This document shows, in pieces, positions 50,650 through 58,914 of a stretch of DNA of 64,000 bases (positions are counted from its first letter, which is position 1; each line of letters opens with the position of its first letter). The position numbers and the translations under genes are program-made. This DNA comes from Qipengyuania mesophila (GTDB lineage Bacteria; Pseudomonadota; Alphaproteobacteria; Sphingomonadales; Sphingomonadaceae). The stretch lies in assembly GCF_019711655.1 (NCBI RefSeq), contig NZ_JAIGNU010000001.1, positions 1,087,501 to 1,151,500 on the forward strand, in the 5' to 3' direction. Below the pieces are notes generated by a model. The model saw nothing but the letters and a program-made list of their open reading frames with translations, was not told where the DNA came from and did not search any database.

Positions 50650-51321
50650 TCAGAGCCAGGAAATTCCGAGATGGTTTGGCCCATGCGCGAGTTCGCCGCC
50701 AAGGAAGCCCTGCACCAGAATAAGTGCTGCCATCGAGAAGATAGCCGTACGCAACCATGCGCGGCTCTGGCTCGGCCTGCTCGCGAGGTATGCCATTGCC
50801 ACACCGAGGACCGCGATCAGCATCCCGTTCCATCGATGGACCTGCATGACGGCATCGCCTCCGAACCAAAGGCCGGTGTGAATCCATCCGAACAGAACTG
50901 CGACGACTGCGCCGATTGCTCCGCCGTAGACGAGTACGCCCACCGCACTTTCCAGGCCCGCTCCTTTCCGGCGCATCACGAACAATTCGGTGGCCGCAGC
51001 CATGAAAAACAAGGCGATCGGGAAGTGGATCGTTGCCGGATGCAGCTTTTTCAGTACGGCCATGACGCCGGTTTCGCTCTCATCCGCATGGCCACCGGCC
51101 TCGTCATGGGCTGCGCCCGCTTCATCGTGCGCGCCGGAGGACTCGCCAGCATCCGCAGTCTCGCCCATCTGCGCCATGGCCGCCTGGTCGTGCACATCGC
51201 CATTGGTGGCAGCAGGCGCGGCGCTCGCCTCTTCGCCGTGCTTTTCGTCGCCATGAGCCTGAACGGGTCCGACGAAGAGCAGGCTTGCGGCGAGCAGCGC
51301 CAGAAATGAGGGGGCTTTCAT
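50650..51321 (-). CDS. DUF2231-type membrane protein with His-rich N-terminal part
   Basis: About 223 residues from ATG 51321. Signal peptide (ending V-Q-A-H-G), a His/Glu/Ala-rich region, then the DUF2231 signature L-H-P-A-T-I-H-F-P-I-A-L-F and four membrane segments. DUF2231 proteins occur with metal efflux and copper genes; the HxxxHFP histidines may bind metal or haem. Function is not established. Confidence 0.78.
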   Translation of the reverse strand: MKAPSFLALLAASLLFVGPVQAHGDEKHGEEASAAPAATNGDVHDQAAMAQMGETADAGESSGAHDEAGAAHDEAGGHADESETGVMAVLKKLHPATIHFPIALFFMAAATELFVMRRKGAGLESAVGVLVYGGAIGAVVAVLFGWIHTGLWFGGDAVMQVHRWNGMLIAVLGVAMAYLASRPSQSRAWLRTAIFSMAALILVQGFLGGELAHGPNHLGISWL

Positions 51322-51551
51322 GTCTCGTATGTCTCCCGACCCTGCAGTTAAAGTGCGACCTATGTGCCTGATACGCACGGCAGCCGCGTGCCCCTCGCAT
51401 TAATTTGATAGTTCAGCGCGACTGAAGTGCGCCCGGGTGGTCACGCTTGCTGGCGGCATCATCGCGATCGTCGAACGCATTCGGCTCCTGGCCGCGTTCG
51501 GCCTGGCGAACGAGGGTAAGGCGTTCGCCCACGCGAATAAGCCCCATGGGC

Positions 51552-52283
51552 TCAGGCGAGCTTGCTCTTCTTTGCGCGGCGGCGCAGCCTCGGCATCCGG
51601 TTCGCCAGCAGGACGAAACCCGACAGGGCTATGATCGTGCCGCCAATGCCGAACAGCAGCAGCCACCAACTGTTGATGCGGTCGCGCTCGGTCCAGTCCA
51701 TGATGTGGAGGCCCCAGATGAAATCGAACAGGCGCCATGTATCGCTGCGCGCCGCCCCGAGCGTGCCGCTGGCGGCATCGATGTAGATGCGCGTCGAAGC
51801 CTCGTCAGCATAGGTGACCTGCCAGGCCGGAAAAGGGCCGCGAAACTCGGTTCCGATGGGGTCATCGACGATCCGTGCGGCCTCGATGGTCGTGCGCGGC
51901 CCGGTCCATGCGCGCAAGGCGATGGATTTTGCCGTTGCCGCCGAGATGGGGGAGAGTTTACGCCCAGTCACCGGATCGTGGAGGCTCACGCTACCGTCAA
52001 CCTTGCGGACCTCGGTCACGGCATCGCCGTCGAGCGAACGTGTCGTTACCGCTGCAAGAGTACCGTCGTTTGCGACCCAGGCCGGGAGCGGGGCATCGGC
52101 GGGCAGCGCCTCTTGTTCACGCGAAACGACATGTTCGGAGCGAACTTCTTCCAGGTCGAGAAACGACATGAGGGCGCCGGTTCCCATCCACAAGAGAACC
52201 TGGACACCGACGAAAATCGCCAGCCATTTGTGGATCTTGCTGCCGAGCACATGCAGGCGCAGCTTCAGCGACGGCGTTGCCAA
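51552..52283 (-). CDS. PepSY-domain membrane protein
   Basis: A 243-residue protein: an N-terminal membrane helix (L-H-V-L-G-S-K-I-H-K-W-L-A-I-F-V-G), a periplasmic PepSY domain, and a C-terminal helix near 205-230 followed by basic residues. PepSY-TM proteins are often iron- or copper-related reductases or inhibitors. It is in line with the DUF2231 and copper genes. The 230 bases between it and 51321 hold no convincing gene. Confidence 0.75.
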   Translation of the reverse strand: MATPSLKLRLHVLGSKIHKWLAIFVGVQVLLWMGTGALMSFLDLEEVRSEHVVSREQEALPADAPLPAWVANDGTLAAVTTRSLDGDAVTEVRKVDGSVSLHDPVTGRKLSPISAATAKSIALRAWTGPRTTIEAARIVDDPIGTEFRGPFPAWQVTYADEASTRIYIDAASGTLGAARSDTWRLFDFIWGLHIMDWTERDRINSWWLLLFGIGGTIIALSGFVLLANRMPRLRRRAKKSKLA

Positions 52284-52310
52284 CCGGTGCTACCTCTTCG
52301 AAAGCCGTAA

Positions 52311-52829
52311 TCAGTTGCGCGGCGCGCGCGACGAGGAATGGTACTGGACGATTCTCCACCCGTCCGCATCGTGAGCAAGCACCGATGTCGCCACGCCGTC
52401 GCGCTCGATCACCCGGCCATCGCTAAGTTCGATGCGATAGCCATACGTCTCATAGGCATGGGCCATGTGCCCCATCCGGGTGACGGTCAGCGTGGGGTCG
52501 GTAAAGGTGAAGCTCACAATCGCGTCGAGCTCGGGGCCCAAATGGTGCTCCATGTAATTGGCAAAGCTTCCTTCGGCCTTGCCATTCTCGAAGATCGCCG
52601 AGTCCTCGGCGAAGAGCGCGCGCATTGCCTGCGCGTCGCGCGCTTCAAGAGCGGTGCGATAGGCCTTGAGGGTTTCTTCAGCGCCCGCGACATCGTCCGC
52701 CGAAGCGTCCATCGCGTGCATCTGATGGTTCGCATGGGAAGAGTGGTCCATCTGCTGCGCGAAGGCTGGCAGCGGTATCAGCGTGGCAACAAGCGCAGTC
52801 GCCGCGATGCGTGTCAAAGTCTTGGTCAT
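52311..52829 (-). CDS. Secreted NTF2/SnoaL-like (DUF4440-type) protein
   Basis: A 172-residue exported protein: signal peptide ending A-F-A-Q-Q, a short Met/His segment (M-D-H-S-S-H-A-N-H-Q-M-H-A-M-D) and a cystatin/NTF2-like domain (A-L-E-A-R-D-A-Q-A-M-R-A-L-F-A-E-D; W-R-I-V-Q-Y-H-S). The fold is common to small-molecule isomerases and binding proteins. The Met/His segment, as in its neighbours, points to copper binding. Confidence 0.75.
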   Translation of the reverse strand: MTKTLTRIAATALVATLIPLPAFAQQMDHSSHANHQMHAMDASADDVAGAEETLKAYRTALEARDAQAMRALFAEDSAIFENGKAEGSFANYMEHHLGPELDAIVSFTFTDPTLTVTRMGHMAHAYETYGYRIELSDGRVIERDGVATSVLAHDADGWRIVQYHSSSRAPRN

Positions 52830-52853
52830 GGAAGTTCTATCCTTTTTGAGATT

Positions 52854-54167
52854 TCAGAACCAGAATCGCACACCGACGACATAATTGGTGACGCTCGGAT
52901 CCTCTCCGGCGGCCCGCGCAAAATCCGCGCTGTCGCCGATGCGCCATTCCTGGGAAACGCCGACATAGGGCGCGAATTCGCGTGCGAACTCGTAGCGAAG
53001 ACGCAGACCTGCCTCGATCCGGTCGAGGCCAGCGCCAATGCCGAGTTCGGGAATATCCTGAGCGGAAAGTGCGATTTCGGCACGCGGTTGAAGGATCAGC
53101 CGCTGCGTGATGCGCTGATCAAGTTCGCCCTCAAAACGCGCCGTCACATCGCCCTTGGTGGAGACGAAGGCCGCGGCATCGACCTCGAACTGGTAAGGCG
53201 CGATCCCTTGGATACCGATAACCGCGTGCGTGCGTTCCGGACCGGTCAGGTCCTGGCGAACACCCGCCTGGAAATCGAAGAAGGGCGCAATGGCGCGGCT
53301 CCAGAGCGCCTGGACCTCGGCGCCTTCTATGGGTTCGCCGAAGCTGCCCTCACCCTCGGACTTGAACCAGAATTTGTCGATGTCGCCGCCATAATATCCT
53401 TGGATGTCCCACAGATATCCATCCTTCCCCTCGCGGGCGCGGTACTCGAGCCGGTCGCCCTGAAACCAGAAGCGCATTCCTCCGTCGGTCTCGCGGACAA
53501 GCTCGCGGCGCGCTTCGTTCATGGCTTCCTCGCCCCAGATGGCGACCGCCGCGCGCGCTGGGCCGCTCCCTGCTTCTGGAGGAGGCGGCAGCAGCGGGAT
53601 ATCATCGTCCGAGCCCATCTGCATCGCCGAATGGTCCATGCCCTGCCTGTCCTGCGAAGGCGTCTCCCCATGGTTCATCTGGCTGTGATCCATCTGCCCA
53701 TGGTCCATCGACGAACTGGCCTCCGCCTGACCCATCTCGCCGTGATTCATCTGCGAATGATCCATCGCGCCTTCGGCGGGCTTGCCCTGCGGCATCGAGC
53801 CGTGATCCATTCCTTCATGACTTTCGGGCGATGCCTGTGGACGGGCAGCGTCCACAGGCATTGTCATGCCAGAATGGCCATCCTGAGCGGTCATCGCACC
53901 ATGATCCATGGTTGAGTGATCCATCTGCGAGCGGTCCATGGCGGCTTCAGGCTGGGCAGCCGGTTCGCATGCTCCATCTGCAACCGGATGCCCCATCGCG
54001 CGATGGCGCTCGGCTTCTTCCTCGCACTTCGTCTTCGCGTCAGCCTGCGCCTCGGCGCTTTGCTGCGGCTCCGCCGGCGAATGACCGGCATGCTGCGCCG
54101 CCGCGGGGGAGGCGAGAACTGAGCCGGCTGCGACCGATGCGAGCAGGCTGGCAATACGAATTTTCAT
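52854..54167 (-). CDS. copB: Copper resistance outer-membrane protein CopB
   Basis: A 437-residue CopB. Signal peptide (ending A-A-A-Q-H-A-G-H), then about 150 residues of Met/His-rich repeats of the form M-D-H-S-Q-M-N-H-G-E-M, then the CopB beta-barrel domain (G-G-M-R-F-W-F-Q-G-D-R-L, L-W-S-R-A-I-A-P-F-F-D-F-Q, ending V-V-G-V-R-F-W-F). It binds and exports or sequesters copper at the outer membrane. Overlaps copA by four bases. Confidence 0.92.
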   Translation of the reverse strand: MKIRIASLLASVAAGSVLASPAAAQHAGHSPAEPQQSAEAQADAKTKCEEEAERHRAMGHPVADGACEPAAQPEAAMDRSQMDHSTMDHGAMTAQDGHSGMTMPVDAARPQASPESHEGMDHGSMPQGKPAEGAMDHSQMNHGEMGQAEASSSMDHGQMDHSQMNHGETPSQDRQGMDHSAMQMGSDDDIPLLPPPPEAGSGPARAAVAIWGEEAMNEARRELVRETDGGMRFWFQGDRLEYRAREGKDGYLWDIQGYYGGDIDKFWFKSEGEGSFGEPIEGAEVQALWSRAIAPFFDFQAGVRQDLTGPERTHAVIGIQGIAPYQFEVDAAAFVSTKGDVTARFEGELDQRITQRLILQPRAEIALSAQDIPELGIGAGLDRIEAGLRLRYEFAREFAPYVGVSQEWRIGDSADFARAAGEDPSVTNYVVGVRFWF

Positions 54168-55972
54168 GCTTCGCTCCCGTCGGGATTGGCGACCGTGACG
54201 ATCTGAAACATCCCGGCATGCATGTGGTAGAGAAGGTGACAGTGGAAGGCCCAGTCGCCCGGCTCGTCCGCCGTCAGGTCGAACTGCGCGCTGCCACCCG
54301 GCTGCAGGATTACCGTGTGCTTGAGCGGTTGACGATCGGCCGGCGCGCCATTGACCAGCTCGAAGAAATGACCGTGCAAGTGAATGGGGTGCGCCATCAT
54401 CGTGTCGTTGACGAGCTTCACGCGCACGCGCTCGTTATAGGCGAAACGGATCGGCTCGTCTGAGACGGCGGAGAACTTCTTGCCGTCGAACGACCACATG
54501 TAGCGCTCCATATTGCCGGTCAGATGAATTTCCATTCGCCGGGACGGCGTGCGGCCCTCGCGGTGTGGAGTCAGAGCGCGCAGCTTGCGATAGTCGAGCG
54601 TACGATGCGGCACATCGGCGAGACCGATGCCGGGATCGCCCATGCGGTCGACCGGGTTCCTCGAGACCATGTCGAGACCGGGCCCGACCTTCACATCGGG
54701 CGGCAGAAGCGACGTGTCGCGCATCTGCATCCCCGACATGCCGGCCATGCCTGCCATCTCGGATTGGCCGGACGAACCATGATCCATCCCCGCCATGTCG
54801 CCGCCACTTCCGTGGTCCATGCCCGACATGCCGGCATCGCCAGACGAGCCGTGGTCCATGCCGCTCATGCCCATGTCGGCCATGGTCAGAAGCGGCGGAT
54901 CGCGCAGCGGCGGAATGGCGGCGCGAGCGCCGGGTGCGCTCGCGAGTGTGGCAATACCCATGCCCGAGCGGTCCATCGACTCCGCGACCAGCGTGTAGGC
55001 TTGTTGCGCGCCCGGCGTCACGACGACGTCGTATGTCTCGGCCACACCGATCTGGAACTCGTCGACCTCCACCGGCTCGACGTTCTGCCCGTCCGCCTGA
55101 ACGATGGTCATCGGCAGGCCGGGAATGCGAATATTGAAGAAGGTCATGGCGCCGGCATTGATGAAGCGCAGCCGCACGCGTTCGCCCGGGCGGAAGAGGT
55201 ATTCCAGATTGTCGAGCGGGCCATGGCCGTTCAGAAGATAGGTATAAGCCGCGCTCGACACGTCGAGGATGTCCGTCGGCATCATGCGCATTTTCGCCCA
55301 CATCCGGCGATCCTCGCCCGAAAGCGGGTAATCGTCGGTCCAGGTGTTCTGGTTGTAGTTGAAGTAGCCTTCGCCCTTCTTGAGCTTGTCGAAAATCGTG
55401 TGGGGCGACATTTCGCTGAATTCGCTCAGCACCACGATATATTCGCGGTCGGCCTGGACCGGATCGGGTCCGGCGGGGTCGACCACGATCGCGCCGTAAT
55501 GCCCGGCCTGTTCCTGCAGGCCGCTATGCGAGTGCCACCAGTAGGTACCCGACTGGCGAACCGGAAATTCGGCGGTGAAGGTCTCTCCCGGTTTGACGCC
55601 GGGAAAGCTCACGCCAGGCACTCCATCGAGCTGAAACGGCACGAGCAGACCGTGCCAGTGGATCGAGGTATCTTCCTCGAGCTGGTTATGGACATTGAGC
55701 CGGACGGTCGTGCCTTCCTGCAATCGCAACAGCGGACCGGGGATCGTGCCATTGACGGCGATCGCGCCGCCGCGCCTGTTGCCGGTCGCGAAGGCCGATC
55801 GGGCAACGGTGAGGTCGATATTGGGGCCGGATATCTCGTCCAGCCCCTTGCGGGCGTTACCTGCGAGGATGTCCGCGCCCCGTGCCCAGGCAGGCATCGC
55901 CCCGGCAAGGCCGAGCAGACCCATTCCTCCTGCTCCGGCTCCGAGAAACTTGCGTCGATTGACGGCGATCAT
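54164..55972 (-). CDS. copA: Multicopper oxidase CopA (copper resistance)
   Basis: A 602-residue multicopper oxidase with a Tat signal (N-R-R-K-F-L-G). Copper-binding motifs are H-W-H-G-L, W-W-H-S-H-S-G, H-P-I-H-L-H-G-H-F, and H-C-H-L-L-Y-H-M-H-A-G-M. Between them is a Met-rich stretch of repeated M-S-G-M-D-H-G-S units (encoded near 54720-54870). It oxidises Cu(I) in the periplasm. First gene of the copAB unit; the sigma gene lies just upstream. Confidence 0.95.
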   Translation of the reverse strand: MIAVNRRKFLGAGAGGMGLLGLAGAMPAWARGADILAGNARKGLDEISGPNIDLTVARSAFATGNRRGGAIAVNGTIPGPLLRLQEGTTVRLNVHNQLEEDTSIHWHGLLVPFQLDGVPGVSFPGVKPGETFTAEFPVRQSGTYWWHSHSGLQEQAGHYGAIVVDPAGPDPVQADREYIVVLSEFSEMSPHTIFDKLKKGEGYFNYNQNTWTDDYPLSGEDRRMWAKMRMMPTDILDVSSAAYTYLLNGHGPLDNLEYLFRPGERVRLRFINAGAMTFFNIRIPGLPMTIVQADGQNVEPVEVDEFQIGVAETYDVVVTPGAQQAYTLVAESMDRSGMGIATLASAPGARAAIPPLRDPPLLTMADMGMSGMDHGSSGDAGMSGMDHGSGGDMAGMDHGSSGQSEMAGMAGMSGMQMRDTSLLPPDVKVGPGLDMVSRNPVDRMGDPGIGLADVPHRTLDYRKLRALTPHREGRTPSRRMEIHLTGNMERYMWSFDGKKFSAVSDEPIRFAYNERVRVKLVNDTMMAHPIHLHGHFFELVNGAPADRQPLKHTVILQPGGSAQFDLTADEPGDWAFHCHLLYHMHAGMFQIVTVANPDGSEA

Positions 55973-56027
55973 AAAGGGCTCCTGACTTGGCGTTTACCGT
56001 TACTTACGCGCGCGCCCAGCCAACCCC

Positions 56028-56588
56028 TCAAAGTTTTTCGAAGCGCTCCTTCAGCCTGTTGCGCGCGCGATATACGCGGGTTTCGATCGCCTTTTCGGTC
56101 GTTCCGAGAAGATCGGCCGCCTCGGCCTGGCTACGCCCCTCGATGGTCACGAGCACAAGCGCTTCGCGCAGCCTTACAGGCATTCGCGCGATCTCGGCCT
56201 GAACGAGATTGAGCTCTTCCCTGGAAACGGCCAACGCTTCAGGACCCGGCAAATCGTCGGCGATGGAATGGAGTTCGTCATCACCCGACAGTCCGAAAAA
56301 GCCCGCGACCTTGCGCCTGCGCAAACGGTCCCGGCAGCGGTTGAGGACGACGGTTGTCAGATAGGGTCCGATCGGCTTGTCCGGATCAAGCCGATGGCGC
56401 GTCAGCCACACCGAAGCGAGGCTGTCCTGAACAACGTCCTCGGCCTGAGAAGGAGAGGAAAGCATGCGTGTCCCGAGCGCGAGAAGCCGACCAGTTTCAT
56501 GCTCGACGAGTTGGCTGAAAGCCCGCTTGTTTCCAGCCCTCGCCTGCGAAACAAGGGCCTCATCCGGATTGTCGCCCGCCCCCGACAT
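56028..56588 (-). CDS. ECF-type RNA polymerase sigma factor (CnrH-like position)
   Basis: A 186-residue sigma-70-family ECF factor: region 2 (Q-A-E-D-V-V-Q-D-S-L-A-S-V) and region 4 (R-L-R-E-A-L-V-L-V-T-I-E-G-R-S-Q-A-E-A-A-D-L-L-G, split here by short motif). With the two genes upstream it forms the gene order anti-sigma - metal sensor - sigma known as cnrYXH. It most likely directs transcription of copA/copB. Gap of six bases to the sensor gene. Confidence 0.87.
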   Translation of the reverse strand: MSGAGDNPDEALVSQARAGNKRAFSQLVEHETGRLLALGTRMLSSPSQAEDVVQDSLASVWLTRHRLDPDKPIGPYLTTVVLNRCRDRLRRRKVAGFFGLSGDDELHSIADDLPGPEALAVSREELNLVQAEIARMPVRLREALVLVTIEGRSQAEAADLLGTTEKAIETRVYRARNRLKERFEKL

Positions 56589-56594
56589 GGCGCT

Positions 56595-57029
56595 TCAGTC
56601 GCGAGGGTCGCGGGTCAAGGCGTCGGAGACCTTGCGGTCGAACTGGCGTTGCTGCTCGGGTTCGAGAATTTCGCGCATGTCGAAGACATGGCGCACCGTT
56701 GCTTTCTGCAGATCGCCCATGCGTGCATGCACCTCGTCGATCGCGGCCGAGACCTCGGGACCGTACTCATGCTCGGTTTCCATCGCCTGGGCGAGCCGGG
56801 CATTGGCTGCACGCGCCGATCCTTCGAGCCGTGCCCTTTCGACAGCGAAACGAGCCTCGAGCGCATCGAGACGCTGCTCCTGGTCGGCCGTCAGGGTGAG
56901 TTCGTCGTGCACGAAATCGTGGAGGCCGGAGCCAGCCTCGTGATTGGCCCAGCGGTCCGCGGCAATCGCGCCGAGGCATCCTGCAAGTGCTGCGAGAAGC
57001 ACCGCGAGAACGATATGCGTCGTCTTCAA
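56595..57029 (-). CDS. Periplasmic metal sensor of the CnrX / CpxP-Spy type
   Basis: A 144-residue anchored periplasmic helical protein starting at a TTG. N-terminal membrane anchor, then H-D-F-V-H-D-E-L-T-L-T-A-D-Q-E-Q-R-L and the heptad-rich helices to the end (R-E-I-L-E-P-E-Q-Q-R-Q-F-D). Histidines in the N-terminal helix and Met/His later could coordinate Cu, Ni or Co, as in CnrX. It would relay metal presence to the anti-sigma factor. Confidence 0.8.
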   Translation of the reverse strand: MKTTHIVLAVLLAALAGCLGAIAADRWANHEAGSGLHDFVHDELTLTADQEQRLDALEARFAVERARLEGSARAANARLAQAMETEHEYGPEVSAAIDEVHARMGDLQKATVRHVFDMREILEPEQQRQFDRKVSDALTRDPRD

Positions 57030-57032
57030 ACC

Positions 57033-57329
57033 CTATTGCTCCACATGGAGGAGCGCCGATGGGGACAGCTGTTCGCCGAGGATAAGACTCTCGCCAAATG
57101 ACGCGGAAGACGTGCCATAGCCGCCGGGCCAACCGCTCGTTCCGGCGCCAGCTCCAAGCCCGACGACGAACAGACCGACGAACAGAGCCGTCCGGCGGCG
57201 TCGGTCGGCGATTTCGCCAAGCTGTCCGGCGCGCTGCCAAACGCCATCCATGAAGTCGGCGGGGACCTCGCTGGTGCCGGTGGCGGAAAGGGTTCCGAGC
57301 ACCGCATCAAGAGAGTGATTGTCACGCAT
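57033..57329 (-). CDS. CnrY-like membrane anti-sigma factor
   Basis: About 98 residues from ATG 57329 (SD CAGGAG). The cytoplasmic N-terminal helix D-A-V-L-G-T-L-S ... M-D-G-V-W-Q-R-A is followed by a single membrane helix A-L-F-V-G-L-F-V-V-G-L-G. This topology matches CnrY/NccY, which hold the ECF factor at the membrane. First gene of the regulatory operon. Confidence 0.75.
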   Translation of the reverse strand: MRDNHSLDAVLGTLSATGTSEVPADFMDGVWQRAGQLGEIADRRRRTALFVGLFVVGLGAGAGTSGWPGGYGTSSASFGESLILGEQLSPSALLHVEQ

Positions 57330-57462
57330 CCGAAAAACTCCTGTGGGTTGCACGTGTCCTATACGCGCTCGCCTGCACAATCCCTTAAACTTCTTTTTTT
57401 GAGGGAATGTCCACCACCATACGTAATCGAGACGGGTCTGTCAGAATCGGGTCGAACCCGGG

Positions 57463-58167
57463 ATGAATGGAAACCAACTCGTGAGCAATATCACCGCACC
57501 TGAAGATCACGGCGAATTTACGCCTCTTCTTGGCAAGAGCTTTCTGACGCCGCTTTACGACCGGGCGATCGTTCTGTTCACCCGCGAACATCTCTGGCGC
57601 CAAAGGATTGTCGAAGAGCTGCACCTTGTCCCCGGCGACCGGGTGATCGATGTTGGCAGCGGAACCGGCACTCTTCTCAAGGCCTTGATGACGGATTGTC
57701 CGGAAGCGGGTCTGATCGGTGTCGAACCCGACCCGGATGCGCTCGCGCTTGCGCGGCGCAAGTTTGGCGCGGGAGCCGATCTCGTGAAATGGCACAATGG
57801 CTTTCTCGAAAGCCTCAAGCTACCCGCAGGGTGGCAGCCGAACAAGATCGTCAGCAGCCTCGTCCTGCACCAGGTCCCCTTGCGCAAGAAGCAGACAATC
57901 CTGGAAACCATCGAAAGCTTGCTCGTGCCAGGCGGAACCGTGTTGATCTCCGATTATATGAAGCAGGATAGCCCACTCATGCGGAGCCTCTTCCGGGCGA
58001 CCGTCCAGTCTCTTGACGGCATAAGCGACACGCAGCCCAGCGCCGACGGCGAAGTCGAAAAACTGTTCGCCGAAATCTTCACCGAGCCATGCCTGCTCCA
58101 CCGGTTCCCGACGGCAACCGGGACGATCTCGCTATGGCGCGGATACAAGAAAGGAATTGCACAATGA
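57463..58167 (+). CDS. SAM-dependent class I methyltransferase
   Basis: A 234-residue Rossmann-fold methyltransferase: motif I V-I-D-V-G-S-G-T-G, the acidic end of strand 2 (G-V-E-P-D-P), and a later P-G-G-T-V-L-I-S-D. It belongs to the UbiE/ArsM-like group. A GTG at 57481 is an alternative start. Stop overlaps the DUF411 ATG (ATGA), so it is probably part of the metal-response unit. Substrate unknown. Confidence 0.83.
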   Translation: MNGNQLVSNITAPEDHGEFTPLLGKSFLTPLYDRAIVLFTREHLWRQRIVEELHLVPGDRVIDVGSGTGTLLKALMTDCPEAGLIGVEPDPDALALARRKFGAGADLVKWHNGFLESLKLPAGWQPNKIVSSLVLHQVPLRKKQTILETIESLLVPGGTVLISDYMKQDSPLMRSLFRATVQSLDGISDTQPSADGEVEKLFAEIFTEPCLLHRFPTATGTISLWRGYKKGIAQ

Positions 58168-58628
58168 ATTTGAAAAAGCCTTCGCTGCTCCAGCGATCGA
58201 TTAGCGGCGCGGCCTTGCTCGTGCTGGCAGCCTGTTCGAACGTGGCTCAGGCAGCGACCTATACGATGTTCCGGGATCCAGGATGTGGGTGCTGTCTCAA
58301 CTGGGCAGGCCATGTCGAAGACGGGATGAACACGAAGGTGGCATCGGTCGACAGCAACGACATGGCGGCGATCAAGACCGCGCGGGGCGTACCCCAAGAG
58401 TTATGGTCATGCCATACGATGGAGGTCGATGGATACATCATCGAAGGTCACGTGCCTGCAGAAGCCGTCGCCAAGCTTTTGCGCGAACGGCCCGCCGGCG
58501 TTGCCGGCCTCGCGGTTCCGGGAATGCCTCTGGGATCGCCCGGCATGGAGGCCGGAAACCGGATCCAGCCTTACGACGTCATCGCCTTTGGCCCAACCGG
58601 ACAGAGCGTCTTCGCGTCCTTTCCGTAA
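58164..58628 (+). CDS. DUF411 metal-binding exported protein
   Basis: A 154-residue exported protein: N-terminal hydrophobic signal (L-V-L-A-A-C-S then A-Q-A), then the DUF411 hallmark F-R-D-P-G-C-G-C-C, S-C-H-T-M-E-V-D-G-Y-I-I-E-G-H-V-P, and G-M-P-L-G-S-P-G-M-E. DUF411 proteins accompany copper resistance and carry conserved Cys, His and Met residues. A lipobox L-A-A-C is also present. Confidence 0.9.
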   Translation: MNLKKPSLLQRSISGAALLVLAACSNVAQAATYTMFRDPGCGCCLNWAGHVEDGMNTKVASVDSNDMAAIKTARGVPQELWSCHTMEVDGYIIEGHVPAEAVAKLLRERPAGVAGLAVPGMPLGSPGMEAGNRIQPYDVIAFGPTGQSVFASFP

Positions 58629-58914
58629 GGGGGTGAAGCCACTCCATGCGTCGGCATGAAAGGTTGCAGGCGATGAGGACTAATTGCGGGAAGCGACACA
58701 GAAGCCTGTCGAACTTCTCGCCGGGTCCGGGCTGGCTGCCCCCACAGTCCCGGACCCTTCCAATTTGTATGATTGCAGCACGCACGAAATAGGAGAAATG
58801 CGATAGTCAAAAGCTCGGTCAGAAATGCTGGATCTTTTTAAGGGGTGAACCTCTGCCCAACGTACTGCTTGTCGTGATGCTTCTCGGACGGGATGACATA
58901 GACAGGGGAAAGAC

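Noticed and set aside
51322-51551. Gap between the DUF2231 and PepSY genes
   Set aside because: Frames here are short, without ribosome-binding sites or motifs; nothing reportable.
52338-53915. 525-codon plus-strand frame across copB
   Set aside because: Antisense to CopB; no independent start or domain.
53590-53960. Dense short repeats that could suggest a CRISPR or satellite
   Set aside because: They are imperfect Met/His codon repeats inside CopB, without spacer structure.
54524-56212. 562-codon plus-strand frame across copA
   Set aside because: Antisense to the multicopper oxidase, rich in His/Arg from reverse-complemented Met/His codons.
57380-57412. CCCTTAAACTTC...TTTGAGGG as a terminator between divergent genes
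   Set aside because: Arms are weak and interrupted, and both flanking genes diverge from this point, so a terminator is not expected.
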